Positions 42,503 through 50,834 of a DNA stretch of 64,000 nt are shown here, one piece after another (position 1 is the stretch's first letter; each line of letters begins with the position of its first letter). The DNA comes from Synechococcus sp. CB0101 (lineage in GTDB: Bacteria; Cyanobacteriota; Cyanobacteriia; PCC-6307; Cyanobiaceae). The stretch covers positions 186,032 to 250,031 of the forward strand of contig NZ_CP039373.1 of assembly GCF_000179235.2 (NCBI RefSeq), in the 5' to 3' direction. The notes under the pieces were generated by a model. The model was not told the origin of the DNA. It did no database searches and saw only the letters and a list, made by a program, of their open reading frames with translations. Position numbers and translations under genes: made by a program.

Positions 42503-42874
42503 ATGAACTCTGGTCTGCTTCACACCATGCAGGCCCTGGCCAGCAGCTTGCCCCTGCGTGTTCTGGCGCCGGGCGAGCTGTTGTTTGAAGCGGGTGAACC
42601 GGGTGATTCGATCTTCTGTGTAATCAGCGGCTCGGTTGAGCTGCGTTGGGGCGCTGATGGGATGGAGCAGTTTGGTCCGGGCGAGGTGGTTGGGGTCGGT
42701 GCTTTGGTGAGCGACAACCATCGCCGGCACGGCACTGCTCGGGCATTGGAGGCCAGCGAGCTGATCGAAATGGGCCGTGAGCAGTTTTTGTTTGCGGTGC
42801 AGGAAACGCCCATGTTTGCCATCGAACTGATGGCCAGCCTCGAGCGCCGTTTGCACCGCTTAGAGGATGAATAG
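42503..42874 (+). CDS. Single-domain cyclic nucleotide-binding-type protein
   Basis: A 123-aa protein that is just a cNMP-binding (CAP_ED) beta-roll: 'LRVLAPGELLFEAGEPGDSI' then 'FCVISGSVELRW', 'FGPGEVVGVGALV', and a C-helix 'AIELMASLERRLHRLEDE'. The phosphate-binding cassette (normally with an Arg after E-a-A) is not clearly kept ('ALVSDNHRRHGTARA'), so nucleotide binding is uncertain. There is no DNA-binding domain. It is divergent from the RCK-type gene across 104 bases and convergent with corA (12 bases between stops). Confidence 0.8.
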   Translation: MNSGLLHTMQALASSLPLRVLAPGELLFEAGEPGDSIFCVISGSVELRWGADGMEQFGPGEVVGVGALVSDNHRRHGTARALEASELIEMGREQFLFAVQETPMFAIELMASLERRLHRLEDE

Positions 42875-42886
42875 GTCGGCCGTGGT

Positions 42887-44005
42887 TCAACGCCGCGGTG
42901 CGGTCCAATCCTCAAACCAGCCGCGCCGCCAGAGGTAGAGCGCCTGGATCGTGGCAATCGCACCCATGAGCACGAGTGAGGCGATGTAGCCGTAACGCCA
43001 GTGCAGCTCGGGCATGTTGTCGAAGTTCATGCCATAGATCCCGGCGATGAACGTGAGCGGGGCAAAGATCGTGGAAACGATCGTGAGCGTTTTCATGATC
43101 TGGTTCATGCGATTGCCGGTGCTCGCCATATGCGCCTCGGTCACCGCATCGCACTGATGGCGCAGGATTTCACAGCTGTCAAAAATCTGCTCCACGTTTT
43201 GGGCCATCTCCTGGAACCCCAGCAGGCCATCGGGCCCCATCACCGGTTGGTTCTGGCGTAAAAACAGCAGGATCTGATGGCGCAGCGGCCACAATTGCTG
43301 GCGGATGCGCCTCAGGTTCGTTCGCAGTTGGTAGGCGCGCGTTAACACCCGAGGCCGGGGATCGCGCAGGGCCGCCTCTTCCAGGTCATCCAGCCGGTTA
43401 GCCATCTGCTCGAGCATCGGGAAGATGCCATCGAGGATGTTGTCCACCATGTAGTGGAGCAGATCGTCGAGGTCTTCAGCGGCGGCCACTGGCGTTTTGT
43501 GCATCAGCCAATCGGTGAGCGAGGCAAATGGTTCACCGCTTGGTGCCTCTTCAATCGAAATCAGGCAGTTGTGGGTGAGCAGCATGCTCACTTGATCACT
43601 CACAAGGTTGAGGGGATCTCTGGAGAAGCGCAGCCGGTGCAGCACCACGGCGATCACATCGCCCATGGAATCCACTCGGGTGGATTGTGGGGTGTCGAGC
43701 ACCAGCGGGCTGAAGGCTGAGGGGATCCGGCATAGCTCGAGGGCCTCGCGGATCAGGTGCGGTTGCCCCATGCCAGTGATCCGCAGCCAGATCGGCACCC
43801 GTTGGCTGAGGAGATCCTGCAGTTGCTGTTGGCTGATCAGCCGGCAGAGCTGTGGACCCTCTGGCCACAGCACCAAGGCGGAGAAGCTCGTGGGTGCGCG
43901 CCCGCCGGCCAGGTACAGGCTGTTGGGCATCTGGCCCGGTCGCTCTTCCAGCCGCCGTGAGTCGAGCGAGCCCGGCGTTGGCCTCAGTTGGGGGAGGCTT
44001 TGCAT
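42887..44005 (-). CDS. corA: CorA-family magnesium/cobalt channel
   Basis: A 372-aa CorA-type protein. The large N-terminal cytoplasmic domain is followed by a long stalk helix ('EALRDPRPRVLTRAYQLRTN') and two C-terminal membrane segments with the universal 'YGMNFDNMPELHWRYGY' loop (GMN) between them. The last helix is 'SLVLMGAIATIQALYLWRRG'. It forms pentameric divalent-cation channels, importing Mg2+. ATG 44005 is used; 'MPNSLYLAGG' at residue 26 is an alternative start. Confidence 0.93.
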   Translation of the reverse strand: MQSLPQLRPTPGSLDSRRLEERPGQMPNSLYLAGGRAPTSFSALVLWPEGPQLCRLISQQQLQDLLSQRVPIWLRITGMGQPHLIREALELCRIPSAFSPLVLDTPQSTRVDSMGDVIAVVLHRLRFSRDPLNLVSDQVSMLLTHNCLISIEEAPSGEPFASLTDWLMHKTPVAAAEDLDDLLHYMVDNILDGIFPMLEQMANRLDDLEEAALRDPRPRVLTRAYQLRTNLRRIRQQLWPLRHQILLFLRQNQPVMGPDGLLGFQEMAQNVEQIFDSCEILRHQCDAVTEAHMASTGNRMNQIMKTLTIVSTIFAPLTFIAGIYGMNFDNMPELHWRYGYIASLVLMGAIATIQALYLWRRGWFEDWTAPRR

Positions 44006-44148
44006 GGGGTCGTTCGCTCATCCATCGGCAACGGTGCCAGCTGCTGTGAACCGCTGGATGTGAGCGTCCACACGGGTGGGCGGTGTTGTCTGCCACAGCC
44101 CACCCCGCTCCAATCCATTCGAATCAGGTGGCAACAGCCAGCCTATTG

Positions 44149-44331
44149 ATGGACAGCGTTTTGAACTGGCTTCCCTCAGTGGCCAGTTGCATGGCGATCC
44201 AGGCCTTCTGCCTCGGTGTGTTGCACGTGTTGGATCCCGCTCATCCGCCTTCAGATCTTCAGAATCTGCACCGAATGAGTGGCAAAACCTCGCCTACTGT
44301 GGTCAAGAGTGGTTTGAAGCCCCGTGTCTGA
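44149..44331 (+). CDS. Possible small membrane peptide (60 aa)
   Basis: ATG 44149 opens a 60-residue frame with one hydrophobic stretch ('LNWLPSVASCMAIQAFCLGV') followed by a polar tail with basic residues near the C-terminus. Its stop overlaps the GTG start of the next small ORF by 8 bases, the arrangement of a coupled pair. No family is recognised and the frame is short, so this is tentative. The sequence between 44006 and 44148 shows nothing else beyond the presumed corA promoter. Confidence 0.4.
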   Translation: MDSVLNWLPSVASCMAIQAFCLGVLHVLDPAHPPSDLQNLHRMSGKTSPTVVKSGLKPRV

Positions 44332-44509
44332 ACGGCCCGGTCTGCAAGACGATCTCCAGAGCCTGGAGCGTTTTCGCGACTGGCTTCAGAGCCTTGTTGC
44401 GGCGCAGCAACCGCTTGAAGAATGGTCGATGAGTCGGGAGCAGTTGCGTGAGCGCTGGCTCCCTCGCTTGCAGGAGCGCGACCACTTCGCGAGCAGCCTC
44501 TACTTCTGA
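44324..44509 (+). CDS. Small acidic/helical hypothetical protein (61 aa)
   Basis: A 61-residue protein rich in Leu, Arg and Glu ('DDLQSLERFRDWLQSLVAAQ', 'QLRERWLPRLQERDHF'), most likely two amphipathic helices. It starts at GTG 44324 inside the end of the preceding small ORF and ends 10 bases into the convergent gene at 44500. No named family recognised. Confidence 0.5.
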   Translation: MSERPGLQDDLQSLERFRDWLQSLVAAQQPLEEWSMSREQLRERWLPRLQERDHFASSLYF

Positions 44510-44748
44510 GGTTTGGCGAGGCCTTCCGCCAGCGACTGGCTCAGTTGGCGGTGAAACTGCTGGTAATCACCGCTGCTGAGCAGCGTGCGTCGTGTGGCCT
44601 CATGCCGGCAGGCCGCTTGCAGTAAGCCAAACAGCATCAGTGCCTCCTGTTGGTTGAGGCAGAGGAGATGTTGTGTGGATGGCTGATCGGCGATGCGGCT
44701 GGCGTTGTCCGCTGCCAGTGGTTCTCGGATCAGTGTGGACAGCTTCAC
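44500..44748 (-). CDS. Small hypothetical protein (82 aa)
   Basis: An 82-residue soluble protein, probably helical, with 'LCLNQQEALMLFGLLQAACR' then 'HEATRRTLLSSGDYQQFHRQ'. The gene is divergent from the CHAD gene; the CHAD Pho box lies in the gap, 53 bases from this ATG (44748), so this gene might respond too. No function can be assigned. Confidence 0.55.
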   Translation of the reverse strand: MKLSTLIREPLAADNASRIADQPSTQHLLCLNQQEALMLFGLLQAACRHEATRRTLLSSGDYQQFHRQLSQSLAEGLAKPQK

Positions 44749-44800
44749 GCAGGAAGACTTTTTCCAGGAACGTAGCAGCGCTCGTGTTCACCTCCGAAGC

Positions 44801-44826
44801 CATAACCTCCTCTTAACTCCTTAACC
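44801..44826 (+). promoter_or_regulatory. Pho box upstream of the CHAD gene
   Basis: CATAACC (44801-44807) and CTTAACT (44812-44818) are 11 bases apart. A third perfect CTTAACC (44820-44826) follows after only 8. The three together resemble the Pho boxes of pstS and ptrA. The end lies 41 bases before the proposed CHAD start. Confidence 0.65.
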
Positions 44827-44867
44827 TCTTGATTGTGTTCAGAGTGAGCCTTTCGCAGCTTTGCGCG

Positions 44868-45785
44868 GTGGGCGATCTCGATCACGCTGTGCTGTCCGGT
44901 GGAGAGAGTTGTGGCGCCTATGCGTCGTTTCTGCTCGAGCAACGGGCGCGCCGTTTGGTGGCCTTGCAGCTGGATGTGCTGGCTGACCGCGATCCTGAGC
45001 CGCTGCACCAACTGAGGGTGTGCTGCCGTCAGATCCGCAGCACGGTGGAGCAATTCCAGGCCGCCCTGGAGTTGCCCGAGCAGGTGAGCGCCCAGCGCCT
45101 AGCCCGGATCGGTTCCGATCTCGGCCTGGCCCGCGATCTCGATGTGATGCGCGATCAGCTGCAGCAGCGCTGGTTGCCTCTGCTGCCGGAGCGGGAGCAG
45201 GCCCCCCTGCGCAAAGTGCTCAAACAGCTGAAGCGCGAACGCAAGCTGGCCTTCGCGATCACCACCGACACCCTCAAAGGGCGCCGCTATCTGAAGCTCC
45301 TGGCCCGGCTGCAGGCCTGGTTGCGAGAGCCTTCGATCACCCCGATGGGTGCTGAGCCGATCGCGGATTGGATGCCTGAGCTGCAGCAGGTGGTGTTGGC
45401 TGGCCTGTTCACGCTTCCCGGCTGGTGGGTGGAGCGACCCCACGAGGAGGAGGGGGCCCAGGCCTTGCATCAGCTGCGGCGCCGCATCAAGCGTGCTCGC
45501 TATGGCCTGGTCAATCTCAGCGCGTTGGCCCCGGAGCTTGATGAGCCCTGGCTACATCAGCTCAAGCAGATGCAGACCACCCTCGGTGAGCTGCAAGACC
45601 TGCGCGTGCTGATGCACGCCCTCGAGCGCCTGCTTGAGGAGCGCCCGGATGCGGCGCTGCCCAGCCTCTGCAGCCTGATCCTCGAGGCCCGTGATCAGGC
45701 TTGGAGCAGCTGGCTGGCTGCCTCGGCTGAGCTGCGCACGGCACCGGGGCGGCACCGCCTGCTGAGCCTGGCGCTCAACCGCTAA
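44868..45785 (+). CDS. CHAD-domain (polyphosphate-binding) protein
   Basis: About 305 aa, a helical CHAD protein. The signature begins 'CGAYASFLLEQRARRLVALQ', 'DVLADRDPEPLHQLRVCCRQ' and 'IRSTVEQF', then 'RDLDVMRDQLQQRWLPLLPE' and a second half with 'HQLRRRIKRARYGLVNLSAL', the conserved His/Arg/Lys-rich helices that bind polyphosphate in characterised CHAD proteins. No CYTH domain is fused. The start is uncertain: the frame opens at TTG 44829, but that lies 3 bases after the Pho box, where the promoter should be; GTG 44868 is proposed. It sits between a Pho box and ptrA and is likely phosphate-controlled. Confidence 0.85.
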   Translation: MGDLDHAVLSGGESCGAYASFLLEQRARRLVALQLDVLADRDPEPLHQLRVCCRQIRSTVEQFQAALELPEQVSAQRLARIGSDLGLARDLDVMRDQLQQRWLPLLPEREQAPLRKVLKQLKRERKLAFAITTDTLKGRRYLKLLARLQAWLREPSITPMGAEPIADWMPELQQVVLAGLFTLPGWWVERPHEEEGAQALHQLRRRIKRARYGLVNLSALAPELDEPWLHQLKQMQTTLGELQDLRVLMHALERLLEERPDAALPSLCSLILEARDQAWSSWLAASAELRTAPGRHRLLSLALNR

Positions 45786-45809
45786 CCCAGCCTTAACCCA
45801 GCCTCTACC
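45781..45809 (+). promoter_or_regulatory. Pho box upstream of ptrA
   Basis: Three copies with an 11-base period: GCTAACC (45781), CTTAACC (45792) and CTCTACC (45803). The first overlaps the CHAD stop codon. The array ends 65 bases before the chosen ptrA start and supports control of ptrA by PhoB. Confidence 0.75.
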
Positions 45810-45874
45810 CGAGCTTTGCTCAAGGGCTGGTGATGCTCCATACAGTCCGCGGGTCCCGTCGGCACAACAGCTCG

Positions 45875-46495
45875 ATGGTTTACACGCCAAGCGGTCAGCA
45901 AGGTCTTCGCAGCTCGCTCGAAGATGTTTATCAGCGCCGCGATCTGGTGCATCTGGGAGCCGGTAGCAAGGTTCCTCTGCTGCGCAATCACGTGTGGTTG
46001 GTGACCCGCGGCATGGTCAAGCTCAGCTGCATGAATGAGCAGGGCGACGACCTGCTGCTGGGTCTGGCTGGCCCCAACGAGATCTTTGGTGAACCCCTCA
46101 CCAACATTGATCTCTATGAGGCCACCACCATCGGCGACAGCGATCTGCTCTGTCTGCCGATGGATGAGATCGAATCCACGCCGCATCTGGCCATCACCCT
46201 GGTGAAGGCGATGACCAGCCGCATGCGTCAGTCGGAAGCGCTGATTGCGCTGCTCGGCCTGCGCCGCATCGAAGAGCGGGTGCGCGGATTCCTTGAGCTG
46301 CTCGCCCAGGATTACGGCCAGCCCTGCGATCAGGGTCTGCTGCTCAACCTGCGCCTCACCCATCAGGACATCGCCAATGCCCTGAGCACCACCCGCGTCA
46401 CTGTGACCCGGGTGCTGGGGCTGCTGCGGGAAGAGGGTTGGCTGCAGCTCGACGACCAGCGTCAGCTGGTGGTGAGCCACCTGCCGCGGGGCTGA
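45875..46495 (+). CDS. ptrA: PtrA-like Crp/Fnr-family regulator
   Basis: About 206 aa. The N-terminal cNMP-type beta-roll ('DLVHLGAGSKVPLLRNHVWL', 'GPNEIFGEPLTNIDLYEATT') is joined by a dimer helix to a Crp-type winged helix: 'LLNLRLTHQDIANALSTTRV' then 'TVTRVLGLLREEGWLQLDDQ'. In marine Synechococcus, PtrA is a phosphate-stress regulator under PhoB and is encoded beside phoBR, as here. ATG 45875 is preferred to ATG 45830/45833 because the Pho box ends at 45809 and its promoter would fall between. It is convergent with phoR (4 bases between stops). Confidence 0.85.
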   Translation: MVYTPSGQQGLRSSLEDVYQRRDLVHLGAGSKVPLLRNHVWLVTRGMVKLSCMNEQGDDLLLGLAGPNEIFGEPLTNIDLYEATTIGDSDLLCLPMDEIESTPHLAITLVKAMTSRMRQSEALIALLGLRRIEERVRGFLELLAQDYGQPCDQGLLLNLRLTHQDIANALSTTRVTVTRVLGLLREEGWLQLDDQRQLVVSHLPRG

Positions 46496-46499
46496 TCGC

Positions 46500-47639
46500 T
46501 CAGGCGGCGCGCGGCACGAGCAATTCGAGCAGCGCGCCGCCCTCGGGGTGGTTACTGGCCCGCACCATCCCTCCTTGGGAGAGGGCAATCTGTTGCACGA
46601 TTGCCAGGCCGAGCCCGCTGCCACTGCGCGGTGAACGCGCCCGGGAGGGATCGCCGCGGTAGAAGCGCTGGAACATCCGCTCCAGATCGGTGTCGCTCAG
46701 GCCAGGGCCGTGGTCGCGCACCGACACCATGCACCAGCGGTTGCGGGCGCTGATCTCCACTTCAATCGCCGCCTGATCGGGGCTGTAGCGCAGGGCGTTG
46801 TCGAGCAGGTTGAGCAGGGCCTGATGGAAGCGGGCCGGATCGATCGCCGCCTGGGCACTGTTGTCTGCTGCCGCGGGGCTCAGCTTCAGCGCCACGCCGC
46901 GTTCGCAGGCCATGGGCTCGAGGGTGCTCCACACCTGGCTCAACAGCGCTGCTGGATCCACCACCGCCTGCGGGTTGGATTCGGTGAAAGGGGTGTTGTC
47001 GAGGCGGGAGAGGTCGAGCAGATCGCTCACCAGCACCTGCAGCCGCTCCAGTTCCCGCTGCAAGCGTTGCACCAGCACCGCTTGGCGGCCGTCGGCCTTG
47101 ATGGCCAGGCTGTCGCCCACCAAGCGCAGGGCGGTGAGGGGGGTTTTCAATTCGTGGGCCACATCGCTCACCCACTGCTCCTGGCGCTCGAGCTGGCTCT
47201 CCAGTGGGTTGCGCCCCTGCAGCACCACGGCCACCCAGCCGGCGTCGCCCGGCATCACCCGCACATCCAGATTGCTGCTGCGCAACGGCCAGGAGCTGCG
47301 CTGGGCCACCCCTTTCTCCCGTGCCAGGTTCACCAGGTGCAGCAGCTCATCGGAGGGATCGAGCAGCGCAAACGGTTCACCCCGCAGCCCCAGGCCGGAA
47401 TCCTCGAGTTCGAGGAGCCATTCGGCGCGGGGATTGAGACCGCCGATGCGGTTATCGCCGTTGATCAGCAACCATCCCTGCGGCATCTCCTCCATCCACT
47501 CCCGGAGCTGAGCGTCGGGTGGATCGAGGGGGCTTCTGCGGCTGCGCCGCTTCAGGCGCGGCTTGCGTTTCAGCCAGAGGGCCAGGCCGGCGCCAGCGCC
47601 GCCGCCGATCAGGAAGGCCAGGGCATGGGTTGCGCTCAC
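46500..47639 (-). CDS. phoR: Phosphate sensor histidine kinase PhoR
   Basis: A 379-aa kinase. One N-terminal membrane helix ('ALAFLIGGGAGAGLALWL') is followed by a PAS-like domain ('MPQGWLLINGDNRIGGLNPR'), the HisKA box with His162 in 'VSDVAHELKTPLTALRLV', and the HATPase: N box 'LLNLLDNALRYSP', G1 'VRDHGPGLSD', F box 'MFQRFYRG', G2 'GSGLGLAIVQQI'. With no periplasmic domain, phosphate status is probably sensed through the Pst system, as in other bacteria. The start is GTG 47639, 3 bases after the phoB stop, so phoB-phoR form an operon. Confidence 0.93.
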   Translation of the reverse strand: MSATHALAFLIGGGAGAGLALWLKRKPRLKRRSRRSPLDPPDAQLREWMEEMPQGWLLINGDNRIGGLNPRAEWLLELEDSGLGLRGEPFALLDPSDELLHLVNLAREKGVAQRSSWPLRSSNLDVRVMPGDAGWVAVVLQGRNPLESQLERQEQWVSDVAHELKTPLTALRLVGDSLAIKADGRQAVLVQRLQRELERLQVLVSDLLDLSRLDNTPFTESNPQAVVDPAALLSQVWSTLEPMACERGVALKLSPAAADNSAQAAIDPARFHQALLNLLDNALRYSPDQAAIEVEISARNRWCMVSVRDHGPGLSDTDLERMFQRFYRGDPSRARSPRSGSGLGLAIVQQIALSQGGMVRASNHPEGGALLELLVPRAA

Positions 47640-47642
47640 CGG

Positions 47643-48347
47643 TCAGCCGAAGCGGTAGCCAAAGCCGCGCACGGTCACCAGCTTGGCGGGGGTGGAGGGA
47701 TCGTCCTCAATCTTTTCGCGCAACCAGCGGATGTGCACGTCCACGGTTTTGCTGTCGCCGATGTAGTCCACCCCCCACACCTGCTCGATCAGTTGCTCGC
47801 GGCTCCACACCCGCCGTGGGTTCTGCATGAACAGCTCCAGCAGCTTGTATTCCTTGGGTGAGAGGCGAATCTCGATTCCGGCGCGGGTGACCCGGCATTC
47901 ACCGGGATAGAGCTGCAGATCCAGGTGCTCGAGGCTGCTGGTGGTGGGCAGCGGTGTGCGCTGGCGCCGCAGCAGGGCGCGGCAACGGGCCACCAGTTCT
48001 CGCATCCCGAAGGGTTTGATCAGGTAGTCGTCGGCCCCCACTTCAAGGCCGAGCACCCGATCGGTTTCGGTGTCGCGGGCACTCACCACCAGGATCAGTG
48101 GAGGCGTGCTGCCTTGGCGGAGCTGGCGGCAGAGATCAAGGCCGTTGATGCCCGGCAGCATCAGGTCGAGCACCACAAGGTCGTAGCTGTCACGGCTGAG
48201 CAGGTCCCAGGCGCTGCGGCCATTGGTGGCGGCCGTGACAGCGAAGCCTTCCATTTCCAGGGCCTCAGCCACGGTTTCCCGGATGGTGTCGTCGTCCTCC
48301 ACCACCAGCAGCCGCGCCATGGGGGTGGCGTCGTCAACCTGATTCAT
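47643..48347 (-). CDS. phoB: Phosphate response regulator PhoB
   Basis: A 234-aa OmpR-family regulator. The receiver has the acidic pair in 'LLVVEDDDTIRETV', phosphoacceptor D61 in 'LVVLDLMLPGINGLDLCRQL' and Lys111 in 'DDYLIKPFGMRELVARCRAL'. The winged helix follows ('LSPKEYKLLELFMQNPRRVW', 'SREQLIEQVWGVDYIGDSKT', 'VTVRGFGYRFG'). It activates the Pho regulon through the 11-bp repeats seen here. ATG 48347 is chosen; the open frame reaches 48668 but overlaps other DNA with no conserved sequence. ATG 48320 ('MARLLVVEDD') is a possible shorter start. No Pho box is evident in front of phoB itself. Confidence 0.95.
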   Translation of the reverse strand: MNQVDDATPMARLLVVEDDDTIRETVAEALEMEGFAVTAATNGRSAWDLLSRDSYDLVVLDLMLPGINGLDLCRQLRQGSTPPLILVVSARDTETDRVLGLEVGADDYLIKPFGMRELVARCRALLRRQRTPLPTTSSLEHLDLQLYPGECRVTRAGIEIRLSPKEYKLLELFMQNPRRVWSREQLIEQVWGVDYIGDSKTVDVHIRWLREKIEDDPSTPAKLVTVRGFGYRFG

Positions 48348-48414
48348 GCGCCAATTCTGGGCGTGACCCCCTGTGTTGCTCGATACCAAGCCAAGGGAAG
48401 ATCCCTCGCGTGCC

Positions 48415-48603
48415 TCAATCCGCGCTGGCGTCGGAGTGGAGGCTGCACTGGGTGAGCGAAGGATCGGTGAGGCGTTCCAGCACCCGCTGTAGATCAACCG
48501 GTGAGAGTTCACCGTTTTGACCCCATTTGAGGCTGGTGCTCGAGGCAGACACCTGGGGGTGGGCGTCAGCGGGCTGGTTGTTGGGGGTGAGATCGGCGTG
48601 CAT
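48415..48603 (-). CDS. Small hypothetical protein (62 aa)
   Basis: A 62-residue protein with a polar, probably disordered N-terminus and an ordered-looking C-terminal part, 'SPVDLQRVLERLTDPSLTQC'. It starts at ATG 48603 and lies upstream of phoB on the same strand, with 67 bases between. It could be the first gene of the phoB operon or independent. Not recognised. Confidence 0.5.
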   Translation of the reverse strand: MHADLTPNNQPADAHPQVSASSTSLKWGQNGELSPVDLQRVLERLTDPSLTQCSLHSDASAD

Positions 48604-48683
48604 GCCGCTCGTTCTGTGCTGGAACGCACACTAAGTCGGCTAGGGGCTGGTGGGGTTCTGTTAAGCACCAGCCCCGCACGGGT

Positions 48684-49397
48684 TCAGGCCGCCTGCAGTT
48701 CAGCGGGCCGATAGGGCATGAAGTTGGCCTTGCGGGTGCCGCAGATCGGGCAGGTCCAGTCGTCGGGGATGGCTTCAAAGGGGGTGCCGGCTGCCAGGCC
48801 CGAATCGGGGTCGGCCACGGCGGGGTCGTATATCACGCCGCACACCTTGCAGATCCAAAGGCCGCTCACTGGTGTTGCGGCCTCGCCGGCGCTGCCCTTG
48901 CCCTGCAGTGCTTCAAGGGCGACGCTGTAGCGATCGGCGTGATGGTGTTCCACCGGTGTGAGCAAGCCGAAGTTGCGCGCGGCGGTGCGGAAGATGCCGG
49001 CGTGCTCCTGCGATTCGCTGATCTGCTCGTTGAATTCCGCTTCAGCGCCGCTGTCGCGGTCGCTGCGGGCCTGGGCGGCGAACTCCGGGTACATCGTTGT
49101 GTACTCATAGGTCTCGCCCTCGATGGCCAGCTCCAGGCAGCGGCTGAGCACGGCTTGCTTTTGCTCGTCGCTCAGGGCAGCGGGGTCCTCCACCACCAGC
49201 TCGGGGTGCAGCAGGCGGAAGTGCGCGAAGGCGTGCTCGGTTTCCTGATTGGCGGTGTCGCGGAACAGCTTGGCCAATTCGCTGTTGCCGAGCTGTTTGG
49301 CCACATCGGCGAAGAACAGATATTTGCGGTTGGCCATGCTTTCGCCGCCGAAAGCAGCCTCGAGATTGGCCTGAGTGCCGGGTTTGGAGAGATCCAT
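48684..49397 (-). CDS. rbr: Rubrerythrin
   Basis: A 237-aa non-haem iron protein. The N-terminal ferritin-like four-helix domain carries diiron ligands ('[20 protein letters not shown]', '[18 protein letters not shown]', '[20 protein letters not shown]', 'VEHHHADRY'). The C-terminal rubredoxin-like domain has two CxxC knuckles, '[12 protein letters not shown]' and '[15 protein letters not shown]'. Rubrerythrins reduce hydrogen peroxide using electrons passed through the rubredoxin domain. It starts at ATG 49397 and is divergent from the SQR-like flavoprotein. Confidence 0.95.
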   Translation of the reverse strand: MDLSKPGTQANLEAAFGGESMANRKYLFFADVAKQLGNSELAKLFRDTANQETEHAFAHFRLLHPELVVEDPAALSDEQKQAVLSRCLELAIEGETYEYTTMYPEFAAQARSDRDSGAEAEFNEQISESQEHAGIFRTAARNFGLLTPVEHHHADRYSVALEALQGKGSAGEAATPVSGLWICKVCGVIYDPAVADPDSGLAAGTPFEAIPDDWTCPICGTRKANFMPYRPAELQAA

Positions 49398-49545
49398 GGT
49401 TGGTGGTGCGCGCCTGGCGCGTGGGTCGATGCAGCGAGCATAACCCGCCTAAAGCGAAGTCGGTCCGACTTCGTGATCAATGGGGTCAGTGGTCAGCGTC
49501 GGCGGGCCTGGTTAGATCTGGGACAGCAATTCAGATCCCAGGGTC

Positions 49546-50775
49546 ATGGGTCATCACCAGGTGTTGATCGCGGGCGGTGGTGCGGGCGGCATCACCGTGG
49601 CCGCGCGCCTTAAGCGCTTCCGCCCCAGCCTGGATGTGGCGATCCTGGAGCCCTCCAGCGAGCACTACTACCAACCGGGTTGGACCCTGGTGGGTGGCGG
49701 TGTGTTCACCGTGGCCCAGACCCGCCGCCAGGAATCCGATCTCATCCCGGCGGGAGTCACCTGGATCCGCGAGGCCGTGGCCGGTTTCGATCCGGATCAC
49801 AACAGTGTGAGCACCAGCGGCGGCCAGGCCCTCACCTACGACGCCCTGGTGGTGGCCACAGGCCTGAAGCTGAACTGGGATGCGATTAAGGGCCTGCCCG
49901 AAGCCTTGGGCAAAGGCGGTGTGTGCAGCAACTACTCCAAGGATTTCGCTCCCTACACCTGGGAGTGCATTCAAAACTTCAAGGGCGGCAATGCGGTGTT
50001 CACCTGCGCGCCGATGCCGATCAAGTGCCCCGGTGCTCCGCAAAAAATCGCTTACATGGCCGACGACGCCATCAAGCGTGATCCGGCGGTGGCGGCCAAG
50101 AGCAAGGTGATCTATGCCACGGCTACCCCTGGCATCTTCGGCATCCCGGCCTACGCCGCACCGCTGCGCGAGGTGGTGGCGCGCAAGGGCATTGATGCTC
50201 GCTACAGCCACACCCTGATCGAGGTGCGGCCGCAGAGCAAAGAAGCGGTGTTCAAGGTGGCGAAGGAGGGCGAAGAGCCGCGCGAGGAGGTGATCAACTA
50301 CGAGCTCCTACATGTGACTCCGCCGATGGCGGCGCCGGATGTGGTGGCCCAGAGCCCCCTTGCAGCCGCCAGCGGTTTTGTGGAGGTGGATAAGCACTCC
50401 ACCCAGCATGTGCGCTATCCGAACGTGTTCGCCATCGGCGATGTGAGCGGCATGCCCAACTCCAAAACGGCCGCGGCCGTTCGTGGTCAAGCTCCGGCGT
50501 TGGTAACCAACCTCCTAGCCCAGCTCGATGGCGGCAAGGGCGACGGCTCCTACAACGGCTACAGCTGCTGCCCGTTGATCACCGGCTACGGCAAAACGAT
50601 CATGGCCGAGTTCAATTACGACGCCCAGCCCGAGCCGTCTTTCCCCCTCGATCCCACCAAGGAGCGCTGGAGCATGTGGGTGATGAAGACCACCATCTTG
50701 CCGTGGGTGTATTGGAACCGAATGCTGAAAGGCGCTGATCACGAGAAGCGCTTCATCCCCGGCGTGAAGCACTGA
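49546..50775 (+). CDS. Sulfide:quinone oxidoreductase-like flavoprotein
   Basis: A 409-aa FAD protein of the SQR/FCSD family. The FAD fold is 'HQVLIAGGGAGGITVAARLK', with 'SEHYYQPGWTLVGGGVF' and 'LVVATGLKLNWDAIKGL'. 'FTCAPMPIKCPGAPQKIAYM' carries two Cys that in SQR help handle sulfide, and the later FAD box is 'NVFAIGDVSGMPNSKTAAAV'. The C-terminus ('TTILPWVYWNRMLKGADHEK') is the SQR membrane-association region. It would oxidise sulfide or persulfide and reduce quinone. Start ATG 49546. It leads a run with a quinone reductase-like gene and a pirin. Confidence 0.85.
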   Translation: MGHHQVLIAGGGAGGITVAARLKRFRPSLDVAILEPSSEHYYQPGWTLVGGGVFTVAQTRRQESDLIPAGVTWIREAVAGFDPDHNSVSTSGGQALTYDALVVATGLKLNWDAIKGLPEALGKGGVCSNYSKDFAPYTWECIQNFKGGNAVFTCAPMPIKCPGAPQKIAYMADDAIKRDPAVAAKSKVIYATATPGIFGIPAYAAPLREVVARKGIDARYSHTLIEVRPQSKEAVFKVAKEGEEPREEVINYELLHVTPPMAAPDVVAQSPLAAASGFVEVDKHSTQHVRYPNVFAIGDVSGMPNSKTAAAVRGQAPALVTNLLAQLDGGKGDGSYNGYSCCPLITGYGKTIMAEFNYDAQPEPSFPLDPTKERWSMWVMKTTILPWVYWNRMLKGADHEKRFIPGVKH

Positions 50776-50834
50776 TCGCCAGGCTCGCCTGGATGCACGA
50801 CCATGGTTGAGACCATGGCCTTGCGTGATCTGCG

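Noticed and set aside
47643-48668. Extending PhoB to the full open frame (341 aa)
   Set aside because: The first 107 codons show no receiver-like or other conserved sequence and overlap the small gene at 48415-48603 on the same strand; ATG 48347 gives a normal PhoB.
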